Source: Morococcus cerebrosus
GTDB lineage: Bacteria; Pseudomonadota; Gammaproteobacteria; Burkholderiales; Neisseriaceae
NCBI RefSeq assembly: GCF_022749515.1
Contig: NZ_CP094242.1
Location: forward strand, 868,001 to 932,000
Direction: 5' to 3'
DNA: 64,000 nt
The notes beneath the pieces were generated by a model. The model ran no database searches. It had not been told where the DNA came from and saw only the letters and a program-made list of their open reading frames with translations. Numbering within the stretch: position 1 is the stretch's first letter; each line of letters opens with the position of its first letter. The translations under genes and the position numbers were made by a program. This document shows positions 53,111 through 61,376 of the stretch, one piece after another.

Positions 53111-54124
53111 ATGCGCAAACTGCAAAACACGCTCTATATCACCACCCAAGGCAGCTATCTGCATAAGGAGCGGGAGACGTTGGTGGTGGAGCAGGAGCGT
53201 AAAAAGGTGGCGCAGTTGCCGGTGCATTCCATCGGGCATATTTTCTGTTTTGGCAATGTGCTGGTGTCGCCGTTTTTGCTGGGATTTTGCGGTGAAAATA
53301 ATGTGAATTTGACGTTTTTTACCGAAAACGGACGTTTCTTGGGGCGGCTTCAGGGGCGGCAGAGCGGTAATGTGCTCTTGCGTCGGGCGCAGTATCGGGT
53401 GTCGGAGCAAAATCCCGTGCCGATTGCGCGCAATATCATTGCGGCGAAGATTCAGGCGAGTAAGCGGGTGCTTCAGCGGCAGATTCGCAATTACGGCGAG
53501 AATGAGGCGATTCAAAGTGCGGTCGATGCTTTGAACATTTCGCTGCGGCAGTTGAAGGGCGCGGCGGAGCTGGACATGGTGCGCGGCATTGAGGGCGACG
53601 CAGCGGCGCGTTATTTCGGCGTGTTCGGGCTGCTTTTGAGCGAAAAAAGCGGCTTTTCTTTTGACGGGCGTAACCGCCGTCCGCCCAGAGACGGGGTGAA
53701 CGCGCTCTTGTCGTTTGTGTACAGCATTCTGGGTAAGGACATCAGCGGCGCGCTGCAAGGCGTGGGGCTGGACCCGCAGGTGGGTTTTCTGCACGCCGAC
53801 CGGCCGGGGCGCGACAGTTTGGCGCAGGATATTTTGGAAGAATTCCGTGCGTGGTGGGCGGACAGGTTGGTGTTGTCGCTGATTAACCGCGGGCAAATCA
53901 AACCGCAGGATTTTGTTACCGAGGCAAGCGGTGCGGTAAACCTGAAAGCCGAGGCGCGTAAGCTCTTGTTTCAAGCCTTGCAGGCGAAAAAGCAGGAGAA
54001 AATTGTGCATCCATTTTTAGGCGAGGAAGTGGAAATCGGGCTGCTGCCGTATATTCAGGCGATGCTGTTGGCGCGGCACTTGCGCGGGGATTTGGTGGAA
54101 TATCCGCCGTTTTTGATGAGATAG
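53111..54124 (+). CDS. cas1: Cas1 (type I-C), CRISPR integrase
   Basis: 337 residues. N-terminal beta domain LYITTQGSYLHKERETLVVEQ; the alpha domain has the catalytic Glu in ELDMVRGIEGDAAARYF, His in QVGFLHADRPGRDSLAQDILEEFR, and Asp in the same helix. QNTLYITTQGSYLHKE is a I-C type start. AAGGAG precedes ATG. With Cas2 it inserts spacers at the leader end. A DUS hairpin (54131-54170) lies between cas1 and cas2. Confidence 0.97.
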   Translation: MRKLQNTLYITTQGSYLHKERETLVVEQERKKVAQLPVHSIGHIFCFGNVLVSPFLLGFCGENNVNLTFFTENGRFLGRLQGRQSGNVLLRRAQYRVSEQNPVPIARNIIAAKIQASKRVLQRQIRNYGENEAIQSAVDALNISLRQLKGAAELDMVRGIEGDAAARYFGVFGLLLSEKSGFSFDGRNRRPPRDGVNALLSFVYSILGKDISGALQGVGLDPQVGFLHADRPGRDSLAQDILEEFRAWWADRLVLSLINRGQIKPQDFVTEASGAVNLKAEARKLLFQALQAKKQEKIVHPFLGEEVEIGLLPYIQAMLLARHLRGDLVEYPPFLMR

Positions 54125-54198
54125 GTTTGCAGGTCGTCTGAAAACGGGCTGGACATTTTCAGACGACCTCTGAAGCAGCCTGCACATGGGAATACAAA

Positions 54199-54492
54199 AT
54201 GCTGATGCTGATTACTTACGATATTTCGCTGGAAGATGCCGAAGGGCAGGCAAGGCTGCGGCGCGTGGCGAAATTGTGTCTGGACTACGGCGTGCGCGTG
54301 CAATATTCGGTGTTCGAATGCGACATCGCGCCAGACCAGTGGGTTGTTTTAAAAGACAAACTTTTGAAAACCTACAACCCCGAAACCGACAGCCTGCGCT
54401 TTTACCATTTAGGCAGCAAATGGCGGCGCAAAGTGGAACACCACGGCGCGAAACCGGCGGTGGATGTGTTTAAGGATACGTTGATTGTGTGA
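54199..54492 (+). CDS. cas2: Cas2 (type I-C)
   Basis: 97 residues: MLMLITYDISLEDAEGQARL with the ferredoxin-like first strand, VQYSVFECDIAPDQW and a C-terminal tail FKDTLIV. It forms the scaffold of the Cas1-Cas2 integrase. The array leader begins right after its stop. Confidence 0.96.
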   Translation: MLMLITYDISLEDAEGQARLRRVAKLCLDYGVRVQYSVFECDIAPDQWVVLKDKLLKTYNPETDSLRFYHLGSKWRRKVEHHGAKPAVDVFKDTLIV

Positions 54493-54681
54493 ATCGCGAA
54501 CCTGCGGTTCTCATGAAAATGCGGCAGGGTTGGCGAACTGGAATTGTTCTTTAACAATCAGGATATTGCGAATGCGGGTGTAACGGAAAAGGCTGTGTTA
54601 TACTTGCGTTCGCGCTTTTCTTGGGAGCCTAGCGAAATCGGGGCTGCGAAACCTGATGGAGCAAGGCTTTTGAGAGAGGCT
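54493..54681 (+). promoter_or_regulatory. CRISPR leader
   Basis: 189 bp between cas2 and the first repeat with no gene. It contains TTGTTCTTTAACAATCAGG and an extended -10 TGTTATACT at about 54596-54604, a plausible array promoter. In I-C loci this is the side where new spacers enter. Confidence 0.75.
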
Positions 54682-56175
54682 CCAGCCGCCTTCGGGCGGC
54701 TGTGTGTTGAAACCGTTTTTGATGGGTTTTTGTGCGGTTTTGTCGTTGCCAGCCGCCTTCGGGCGGCTGTGTGTTGAAACTGAAATAGTTATCGGCGACG
54801 TAGTTCAAGATGCCCCAGCCGCCTTCGGGCGGCTGTGTGTTGAAACTTTCGTAATACCCAAATCGCGGGCATCTTGTTCAATCCAGCCGCCTTCGGGCGG
54901 CTGTGTGTTGAAACATTTTCATATCTAACCCTTAAACAAGTAAATCAACCAGCCGCCTTCGGGCGGCTGTGTGTTGAAACAGCCTTTTGTACGGGGCTGG
55001 TCTGAGTTCAGCCTCCAGCCGCCTTCGGGCGGCTGTGTGTTGAAACATGCACCTCCCGAAAGGGCGGTTTTGTCAAAGCAATCCAGCCGCCTTCGGGCGG
55101 CTGTGTGTTGAAACCACGTTCAGGGTGTTGGTGCGGTCGAAAACCGCCCAGCCGCCTTCGGGCGGCTGTGTGTTGAAACAGGTCGTCTGAAAGACGCCGC
55201 AATCAAAAAAGCTCCAGCCGCCTTCGGGCGGCTGTGTGTTGAAACATTATCCTCAATTTGGCGAATAACTTTTGCTGCACCAGCCGCCTTCGGGCGGCTG
55301 TGTGTTGAAACTTCGCGGATGGCGAACATAACGGCTTTATTCAACCAGCCGCCTTCGGGCGGCTGTGTGTTGAAACAATCCTTATAAAGCCAAAAAGACC
55401 GAAACAGCAGAAGCCAGCCGCCTTCGGGCGGCTGTGTGTTGAAACACCTAATTGTAAATACCCGTGTTGATATACGGCCCAGCCGCCTTCGGGCGGCTGT
55501 GTGTTGAAACACTTGCGTATTCAGATCGGTGTAGCCGTTGCTGACTACCAGCCGCCTTCGGGCGGCTGTGTGTTGAAACTAATGAATTCGAGTCCTAAAA
55601 AACCAAGTCCATCCCAGCCGCCTTCGGGCGGCTGTGTGTTGAAACAAGAACATGGTAAAAATCGCAGCCCAATATTTTTTCCAGCCGCCTTCGGGCGGCT
55701 GTGTGTTGAAACTTTCAGTAGGAATTACAAGTTCGGGTATTCCATGCCAGCCGCCTTCGGGCGGCTGTGTGTTGAAACAGGTGGTTCAGACGACCTTAAC
55801 CAAAGCGACAGGCCCAGCCGCCTTCGGGCGGCTGTGTGTTGAAACTTTTTCCGATGTTTTGCCCTTTTTAAAATCCCTGCCAGCCGCCTTCGGGCGGCTG
55901 TGTGTTGAAACATCAATCAGATTGCACGAGGCGTTAGAAGTGTTCCCAGCCGCCTTCGGGCGGCTGTGTGTTGAAACGATGGTGCGGACGGCTGTGTATA
56001 GCAATAACTGCCCAGCCGCCTTCGGGCGGCTGTGTGTTGAAACCCATTTCTGCGCCGCGTCCTCTTGGGCGTAGTAGCCAGCCGCCTTCGGGCGGCTGTG
56101 TGTTGAAACCAGTGTGTATTTGTGTGTAAAGATTTTGACGTATCCAGCCGCCTTCGGGCGGCTGTGTGTTGAAAC
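54682..56175 (+). CRISPR. type I-C CRISPR array, 23 repeats and 22 full spacers
   Basis: Repeats of 32 bp run from CCAGCCGCC to GTGTGTTGAAAC, all identical by eye, at 54682, 54749, 54815, 54883, 54949, 55015, 55083, 55148, 55214, 55280, 55345, 55414, 55479, 55548, 55614, 55681, 55747, 55814, 55880, 55946, 56012, 56078 and 56144. Spacers are 33-37 bp. AGCCGCC and GGCGGCT form a 7-bp stem capped by TTCG, an unusually stable UUCG tetraloop in RNA; Cas5c should cut at its base and leave a GTGTGTTGAAAC-type handle. Spacers at 55180 and 55779 contain a complete DUS. After the last repeat only 24 bp of spacer-like sequence remain before the IS5 element. Confidence 0.99.
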
Positions 56176-56240
56176 GCGAACGCTCTCGTAAGGGTCTAAG
56201 AACGTGTTCATTGTCTCAGCCTCTGCTGTAAACTATCGGC

Positions 56241-56549
56241 ATGAACAGAAAAACCTACCCAAGCGATATCAGTCGCGAGCAATTTGCGCCTCTCCTTCCC
56301 CTGCTGGAAAGTGCCCGTAAACGCACAGCGCCACGCCAGGTGGACTTGTACGATGTCTTTTGTGCCATTCTCTACCTGCAACGCACTGGCTGCTCCTGGC
56401 GCGCTTTGCCGGGCGACTTCCCCAAATGGCGCACCGTGCATTCCTACTTCCAGAGATGGACCGAACCACGCGAGAGTGGCATCAGCATCCTTGAGGAAGC
56501 ATTAAAAAAATCAGGTAGTTGCGGAGCACCGCAAGCAGGGGCGCCATGA
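56241..56549 (+). CDS. IS5-family transposase OrfA
   Basis: 102 residues: MNRKTYPSDISREQFAPLLPLLESARKRTAPRQVDLYDVFCAILYL then GCSWRALPGDFPKWRTVHSYFQRW, the DUF4096-type N-terminal domain of IS427-group transposases. An A7 run near the 3' end (about 56505-56511) may allow frameshifting into OrfB. Confidence 0.85.
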   Translation: MNRKTYPSDISREQFAPLLPLLESARKRTAPRQVDLYDVFCAILYLQRTGCSWRALPGDFPKWRTVHSYFQRWTEPRESGISILEEALKKSGSCGAPQAGAP

Positions 56550-56583
56550 AGCAACTACTTTCCTGATTATTGATGCGCAGAGT

Positions 56584-57033
56584 GTGAAGAACACGGATAC
56601 CGCCATGGAAAAAGGCTACGATGCGGGCAAGAAGGTTAGCGGTATCAAGCGACATATAGCGGTTGACACGCAAGGTTTGCCGCATGCCCTTGCGGTAACG
56701 ACGGCGGATGTTACGGATAGAAAAGGCTGCCTGGTGGCATTGGAACGTGGGCGGGATAATCTTGGTGCGATACAAAAAATCCTTGCTGACGGTGGTTACA
56801 CGGGTAAGGCATTTGCTTCGTCGGTACAGGAGTTGATTGGTGCGGAGGTAGAGATTGCCAAACGAAACGAATTGCACCGTTTTGCAGTATTGCCGAAGCG
56901 ATGGGTAGTAGAGCGCAGCTTTTCCTGGTTGGAAAAGAACAGGCGGCTTTGGAAAAACTGCGAGCGTAAGTTGAGTACCAGTCTGCAAATGGTAGCTTTG
57001 GCTTTCTTGGGAGTCCTGCTACGAAGACTATGA
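56584..57033 (+). CDS. IS5-family transposase OrfB (DDE domain)
   Basis: 149 residues from a GTG; the same frame reads LIIDAQSVKN upstream, carrying the first catalytic Asp. Motifs as in the copy at 164-613, with which it is identical. Probably made as an OrfA-OrfB frameshift fusion. Confidence 0.82.
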   Translation: MKNTDTAMEKGYDAGKKVSGIKRHIAVDTQGLPHALAVTTADVTDRKGCLVALERGRDNLGAIQKILADGGYTGKAFASSVQELIGAEVEIAKRNELHRFAVLPKRWVVERSFSWLEKNRRLWKNCERKLSTSLQMVALAFLGVLLRRL

Positions 57034-57245
57034 ACACGCTCTCAGACGACCTTTTTTGTTGATATGGCATTAAACATTCAAAATGAGTTAATTTATAAAA
57101 TATCAATCGAAATATATATTTCAATAGAAAATTACCAAGATAAACCAAGAGGTAAACCTTGCAATGCAAACAGTTTTTATTTATATTCATGTTTAAGAAT
57201 AAAACACACTATCAATACTAAGCGAAAGAAAACACGGAGCACATT

Positions 57246-57446
57246 ATGTTTGTCTGCATCTGCAACGCCATTACCGACCACGAAATCAAAGAAACCATCG
57301 CCGCCGGCGCAAGTACGATGAGCGATTTGCAGGCTCAATTAGGAGTAGCTACTTGCTGTGGGTGTTGCAGCGAATTGGCTGCTTCGTTTCTGAATATCAA
57401 CAATGCCCAAACTACCATTACCGCTGGTATTAATGTTCAGTCTTAA
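57246..57446 (+). CDS. bfd: bacterioferritin-associated ferredoxin (2Fe-2S)
   Basis: 66 residues with the Bfd [2Fe-2S] layout: MFVCICNAITDHEIKETIAAG and CCGCCSELAASF, giving four cluster Cys (CxC ... CxxC). It reduces bacterioferritin so that stored iron is released. Upstream (57043-57245) is AT-rich with the perfect palindrome GAAATATATATTTC at 57109-57122, which might be an operator; a classic Fur box is not obvious. Confidence 0.9.
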   Translation: MFVCICNAITDHEIKETIAAGASTMSDLQAQLGVATCCGCCSELAASFLNINNAQTTITAGINVQS

Positions 57447-57464
57447 TTTCATCTAGAATTCAAA

Positions 57465-57508
57465 CAAGGTCGTCTGAAACCAAAATCTTTGGTTTCAGAC
57501 GACCTTTT
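57465..57508 (+). terminator. DUS inverted-repeat terminator after bfd
   Basis: AAGGTCGTCTGAAACCAAA and its complement enclose a 4-6 nt loop, followed by TTTT. Confidence 0.8.
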
Positions 57509-57609
57509 GCATCTACTCTAAAATAAAACAGTATATGCCGAACTGCCGTTTTGAAGTTAATCGGCTATACCTTACAATCTCGATTTCCGTTTACAGTAAA
57601 GAGTCTATT

Positions 57610-57858
57610 ATGAAACTGACGTTGATGTTTCGCGAATATTGCAGCCTCTGCCACAAAATGCGCGAACAGCTTAAACCATATCAAGAAAGATTTGGCTTTG
57701 AGCTGGAAATTCTTGATGTTGATGAAGATCCTGTCTTGGAGGAAAAATATAATGAACTTATCCCTGTTTTGCTTGATGGCGAAACAGAAATTTGCCATTG
57801 GTTTTTGGATGGGGAAAAATTGAAAACCTTTTTGGAAACAAAATGTGATGGGGTATAA
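57610..57858 (+). CDS. glutaredoxin-like protein (DUF836)
   Basis: 82 residues from MKLTLMFREYCSLCHKMREQL behind AAAGAG. The thioredoxin-fold start carries CSLC, then LEILDVDEDPVLEEKYNELIPVLLDGE with cis-Pro in IPVL. This matches the short glutaredoxin-like DUF836 family. Role in redox is likely; partner unknown. Confidence 0.85.
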   Translation: MKLTLMFREYCSLCHKMREQLKPYQERFGFELEILDVDEDPVLEEKYNELIPVLLDGETEICHWFLDGEKLKTFLETKCDGV

Positions 57859-58046
57859 CGGCTGAAAGTATTTCTGTTTTGATAAGTTGGTTTCGATAAA
57901 TTGAAAACAGCTCGTCTGAAAAATTTTCAAAGAATTTCAGGATTTTGTTCTTACGCTACCGCTATATGAATAAAAGGCTGCCTGATTTTTATTTCAGACA
58001 ACCTTTGAAATATCATGAGGGGTAAGCATCATCCCCTCTGTTTGGT

Positions 58047-58142
58047 TTAACCGGCTACGGGTGTAGTCGGAGCAACCGGTTTTCTGGTGAAGGAGGCGCG
58101 TTTTGCGGCTTGGTAAATAGCCAGTCGTCTGCGATGTGGCAT
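58047..58142 (-). CDS. 31-residue basic small protein
   Basis: ATG at 58142 follows AAAGGAAAAATA, a good ribosome site. The product reads MPHRRRLAIYQAAKRASFTRKP and ends VAPTTPVAG. It is rich in Arg/Lys at the N-terminus and Pro/Thr at the end. No family is recognised. It lies alone in a 540-bp gap between the glutaredoxin-like gene and rfbD, on the same strand as rfbD. Confidence 0.5.
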   Translation of the reverse strand: MPHRRRLAIYQAAKRASFTRKPVAPTTPVAG

Positions 58143-58364
58143 TATTTTTCCTTTCTGTGATTTAAAGGATTATCCCGAAACGAAAGATGAATAAAATCAT
58201 AAATTTACCGTTTAATAATCCTGTCGTTGATTGTTTATTGGGCTTTTATCGCTTATTCAATATATTGTGAGATGTTAGATTATAATGATAGCTGTTTTTT
58301 ATTTAAACTAAAAGATGAATTGTGTAAAGTTAAATGCCTGTTTCGTAAGGCTTGACGTTTATAT

Positions 58365-58392
58365 AAAAAAGCCCCTGATAACAGGGGCTTTT
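58365..58392 (-). terminator. Rho-independent terminator after rfbD
   Basis: AAAAGCCCCTG and CAGGGGCTTTT form a tight stem with a 4-nt loop, 10 bp past the rfbD stop. Confidence 0.9.
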
Positions 58393-58401
58393 CAGTAAAG
58401 A

Positions 58402-59265
58402 TTAGTCCAATTTACCGATGATGTCGTTTAAAGCTTTTTGCCAGTCAGAGGGTTTGATGCCGTAATCGTTTTCGATTTTTCGACAATCCATAATACTGTA
58501 CTCGGGACGTGGTGCAGGAAGAGGATATTGATCAGTGGTGATGGGTGTTAATTGCGGCATTTTGAAATTATTGTCATGTTTTAGTGCTGTTTGAAAGATA
58601 GTTTGACTGAATTCATACCAAGTAACAGATTTGTTGCCGCCGAAGTGGTAGATCCCTCTAGAAGGCGATGGGTGTTGCAAAAGGGTAATGATGGCTTGCG
58701 CCAAATCCCCCGCATAGGTCGGGCATCCGATTTGATCGTTGACAACGGAAAGGCTGTCTCGTTCTTTTGCCAAGCGCAGCATGGTTTTAACAAAATTATT
58801 GCCGTATTCGCTAAATAGCCAAGAGGTACGGATAATTGTGCTTTCCGGATTAGCGGCAAGCGCGAGTAGTTCGCCGGTGGCTTTAGTGCGGCCATATACG
58901 CTTTGCGGATTGGTGTAGTCATGTTCACGATAGGGCGTTTTGCTTGTCCCGTCGAAAACGTAATCGGTCGATACATGGATAAATCGGGCATGAACAGAAC
59001 GTGCCGCATCGGCAAGGTTGTGAACGGCTGCGGCGTTAACGGCAAATGCTGCAGGAACGTTTGTTTCTGCGCGATCGACAGCGGTATAGGCAGCGGCATT
59101 GACAATTGCATCGGGTTGAAAGCTTTGAACCATATTGCGTACAGCATCAGCATCTGTAATATCCAAGGAAGAGGAGTCAGTAGCAATCAGCTCCCAATTA
59201 TCAGGAAGTCGGTCTCGGAAGCAGTGTGCGAGTTGTCCTTTAGAGCCTGTCAGCAGAGTCCTCAT
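58402..59265 (-). CDS. rfbD: dTDP-4-dehydrorhamnose reductase-like protein
   Basis: 287 residues from MRTLLTGSKGQLAHCFRDRL behind AAGGAG. The Rossmann motif is TGSKGQLA, the catalytic motif FIHVSTDYVFDG with YGRTKATGE (YxxxK), and the C-terminal substrate part WYEFSQTIF and APRPEYSIMDCRKI. It would make dTDP-L-rhamnose, the last step of the Rml pathway, but rfbA, B and C are not adjacent, so it may serve another dTDP-sugar. Confidence 0.9.
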   Translation of the reverse strand: MRTLLTGSKGQLAHCFRDRLPDNWELIATDSSSLDITDADAVRNMVQSFQPDAIVNAAAYTAVDRAETNVPAAFAVNAAAVHNLADAARSVHARFIHVSTDYVFDGTSKTPYREHDYTNPQSVYGRTKATGELLALAANPESTIIRTSWLFSEYGNNFVKTMLRLAKERDSLSVVNDQIGCPTYAGDLAQAIITLLQHPSPSRGIYHFGGNKSVTWYEFSQTIFQTALKHDNNFKMPQLTPITTDQYPLPAPRPEYSIMDCRKIENDYGIKPSDWQKALNDIIGKLD

Positions 59266-59720
59266 GGTATATCTCCTTAATGAATATTGTTTCGGCAAGA
59301 TGGACATCATTATAGAGCAAACATCAGCTCTTAACAGCATTTTACGCCCTCACCGTTTTAAACTTATGTTTATCGGAAAATTTGAACGGGGTAAGGAACG
59401 ATCGTTGTAATGTCTCGCTAATATTTGGTGGTAAGATAAGACGAATGATGAAAAATTTTGTTTGAAGGGGAAAAAAGGAATCTCTGTTGTGGAAAAAAAC
59501 AATAAATAGTACGTTGAAATAAATAATATTATTTCGACAAAATAATCAATATCTTGTTTTTTAAAAAGGAATTATCATTAGAATAAAGTGTCAATTTAAA
59601 TTTGATTGCTTTAAAAAATGTTTCCATTCGTCTGAAATTTCAACCGTTAGCGAATTGAAAAACAGTTAATCATGAAATATCACTAGAATAACAGTGTAGG
59701 CAGTTTGATCAGTTTGCATT
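59266..59720. other. AT-rich intergenic region upstream of the RTX gene
   Basis: About 450 bp with no credible ORF. There is a single DUS-like core at about 59630 (TCGTCTGAAA). Confidence 0.5.
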
Positions 59721-59748
59721 TTGACAAAAGGCCTATGCTTCTTAATTA
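59721..59748 (+). promoter_or_regulatory. candidate promoter of the RTX-repeat gene
   Basis: TTGACA (59721-59726) and TAATTA (59743-59748) are 16 bp apart, ahead of the ribosome site GGGAGTG before ATG 59773. Confidence 0.45.
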
Positions 59749-59772
59749 CATATATTCTGGGAGTGATTTATC

Positions 59773-61209
59773 ATGACTTATCATTATGGCGGCTATTCTT
59801 CTAAAGCCCACTTCAACTCATACTGCCCTCCGGCTAAACCCTACAATCCTTACTGCCCTCCTAGCCATGGCGGTTTCGGTTACAAAGGCGGTTTCCATAA
59901 CTACGGTTCTTCACACGGCTTCAAAATGCCTCACGGCAAATTCGGTCATGGCGCCTACTGCCCTCCGCCGAAACCCGTGTACAAATGCATTATTATTGAT
60001 TTCAACTGCAATCCGGGTAAACCTTATTACCCTAAACCGGCTCCAAAACCGGTTCCTCCAAAGCATGTTGATCCTTACTGCCCACCGGTTGAACCAAAAC
60101 CACAGCCTCAACCACACCCACAACCCCAACCTAAGCCGCAGCCACAACCTCAGCCGCAGCCTAAACCTCAACCGCAGCCGCAGCCGCAGCCTAAACCTCA
60201 ACCGCAGCCCAAACCGCAGCCTAAACCCAACGATAAAGACTGCAAAGATTGTGTTGATGATCAAAACCAACAAAATACCTACGGACATGACGACAAAAAT
60301 CCGGGCAACATTATCCATGTTGATGGTTCGACCAAAGATAAAAATGGCCTGACCAATACCGTAGGTACTGATAAGAAAGATACCATTTACGGTACTAGTG
60401 GTGAAGACGTGATTTATGGCGGCGACGGTGCCGACGTGATTTACGGCGGTGACGGCAACGACACTTTGCAAGGCGGTAACAACGGCGACTCTCTGTACGG
60501 TCAAGGCGGTAAAGACTACCTGCAAGGCGGTGACGGTAACGACTACTTGAACGGTGGTGCCGACGCTGACATCATGCGCGGTGGTGATGGTAATGACGTT
60601 TACTTTGTTGATCACAAAGGCGACGAAGTTATCGAATATGGTAATTTAAACGGCGGTATTGATACTGTCCGTACAGTAATCGACTACACCCTGACCGACA
60701 ACGTTGAACACCTGTTCTTGCAAGGTTCCGGCAACCTCAACGGTACCGGTAACGCTCTGAACAACGACATCAACGGCAACTCCGGCAACAACCACCTGTA
60801 CGGCTTGGCAGGCGATGACTGCCTGGTTGGTAAAGACGGTAACGATTACCTCGACGGCGGTATCGGCAACGATGTCCTGATCGGCGGTACCGGCGACGAT
60901 ACCTACTTCTTTGATAAAGGTTACGGTCGTGACACCATCCAAGACGAAAGCGGTAACGATACCCTGCAATTCGGCAAAGGTATTTCTGCTTCCGACGTGT
61001 TGTTGAGCAAAACAGGCAACAGCCTGACCGTATCTGTCGGCGGCGGTGACACTGTTACCATTGACGACTGGTTCTCCGGTAACAACCATAAGATCGAAAA
61101 CTTCAAGTTTGCCGATGGCAGTACTTACGAAGTAACCGGTCATGGCGATTACTACTCTCTGTCAGCTGTAAACAGCATCCAACAACAAACCCAAGTGCCT
61201 AGCATCTAA
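59773..61209 (+). CDS. RTX-type calcium-binding repeat protein with Pro-rich linker
   Basis: 478 residues. The N-terminal ~115 residues are Tyr/Gly/Pro-rich with five YCPP(S/P/A/V) motifs and no classical signal peptide. Residues ~115-155 are a (PQ/KP)n linker from near-identical codon repeats. From ~195 come RTX nonapeptides (GGDGADVIYGGDGND, GQGGKDYLQGGDGND and later GNDYLDGGIGNDVLIGGTGDD) broken by a DUF-like insert (GDEVIEYGNLNGGIDTVRTVI, DNVEHLFLQGSGNLNGTGN). The end (FGKGISASDVLLSKTGNSLTVSVGG, WFSGNNHKIENFKFADG) is the haemolysin-type C-terminal region that carries the type I secretion signal. Likely secreted or surface-bound; no enzymatic domain seen. Confidence 0.85.
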   Translation: MTYHYGGYSSKAHFNSYCPPAKPYNPYCPPSHGGFGYKGGFHNYGSSHGFKMPHGKFGHGAYCPPPKPVYKCIIIDFNCNPGKPYYPKPAPKPVPPKHVDPYCPPVEPKPQPQPHPQPQPKPQPQPQPQPKPQPQPQPQPKPQPQPKPQPKPNDKDCKDCVDDQNQQNTYGHDDKNPGNIIHVDGSTKDKNGLTNTVGTDKKDTIYGTSGEDVIYGGDGADVIYGGDGNDTLQGGNNGDSLYGQGGKDYLQGGDGNDYLNGGADADIMRGGDGNDVYFVDHKGDEVIEYGNLNGGIDTVRTVIDYTLTDNVEHLFLQGSGNLNGTGNALNNDINGNSGNNHLYGLAGDDCLVGKDGNDYLDGGIGNDVLIGGTGDDTYFFDKGYGRDTIQDESGNDTLQFGKGISASDVLLSKTGNSLTVSVGGGDTVTIDDWFSGNNHKIENFKFADGSTYEVTGHGDYYSLSAVNSIQQQTQVPSI

Positions 61210-61237
61210 TCTCTGATTAGCAATACTTAGGATTGAT

Positions 61238-61286
61238 AAGGTCGTCTGAAAGCGTCTGCATCCGTGCAAAACGTTTTCAGACGACC
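61238..61286 (+). terminator. DUS inverted-repeat terminator after the RTX gene
   Basis: AAGGTCGTCTGAAA and its complement around a ~20-nt loop. Confidence 0.75.
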
Positions 61287-61376
61287 TATTTTGTAAACAA
61301 TCTGACCCAAAAATCCAAATTCGGATAAAATAACGGAATCCTGTTTAAACCGAGTCAGCGAAGGGAGAAACCTGAA

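Larger units (their letters stand above)
56200..57041 (+). mobile_element. IS5-family element, complete copy 2, at the distal end of the CRISPR array
   Basis: Ends GAACGTGTTCAT (56200) and ATGAACACGCTC (57030-57041) are imperfect 12-bp inverted repeats. Flanks are TAA on the left and TCA on the right, so there is no matching target duplication. On the right it cuts into a DUS terminator, of which only CAGACGACCTTTTTT remains. This hints at an IS-adjacent deletion or recombination rather than simple insertion. Confidence 0.88.

Noticed and set aside
44919..54492. Missing cas6 as evidence of a broken system
   Set aside because: Type I-C does not use Cas6; Cas5c processes crRNA.
54544..56211. 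Open reading frames with PAAFGRLCVET or VSTHSRPKAAG repeats
   Set aside because: They are translations of the CRISPR repeat on either strand, not proteins.
57109..57122. GAAATATATATTTC as a Fur box for bfd
   Set aside because: It is a perfect palindrome but does not follow the GATAAT-type Fur consensus, so it is noted only as a possible operator.
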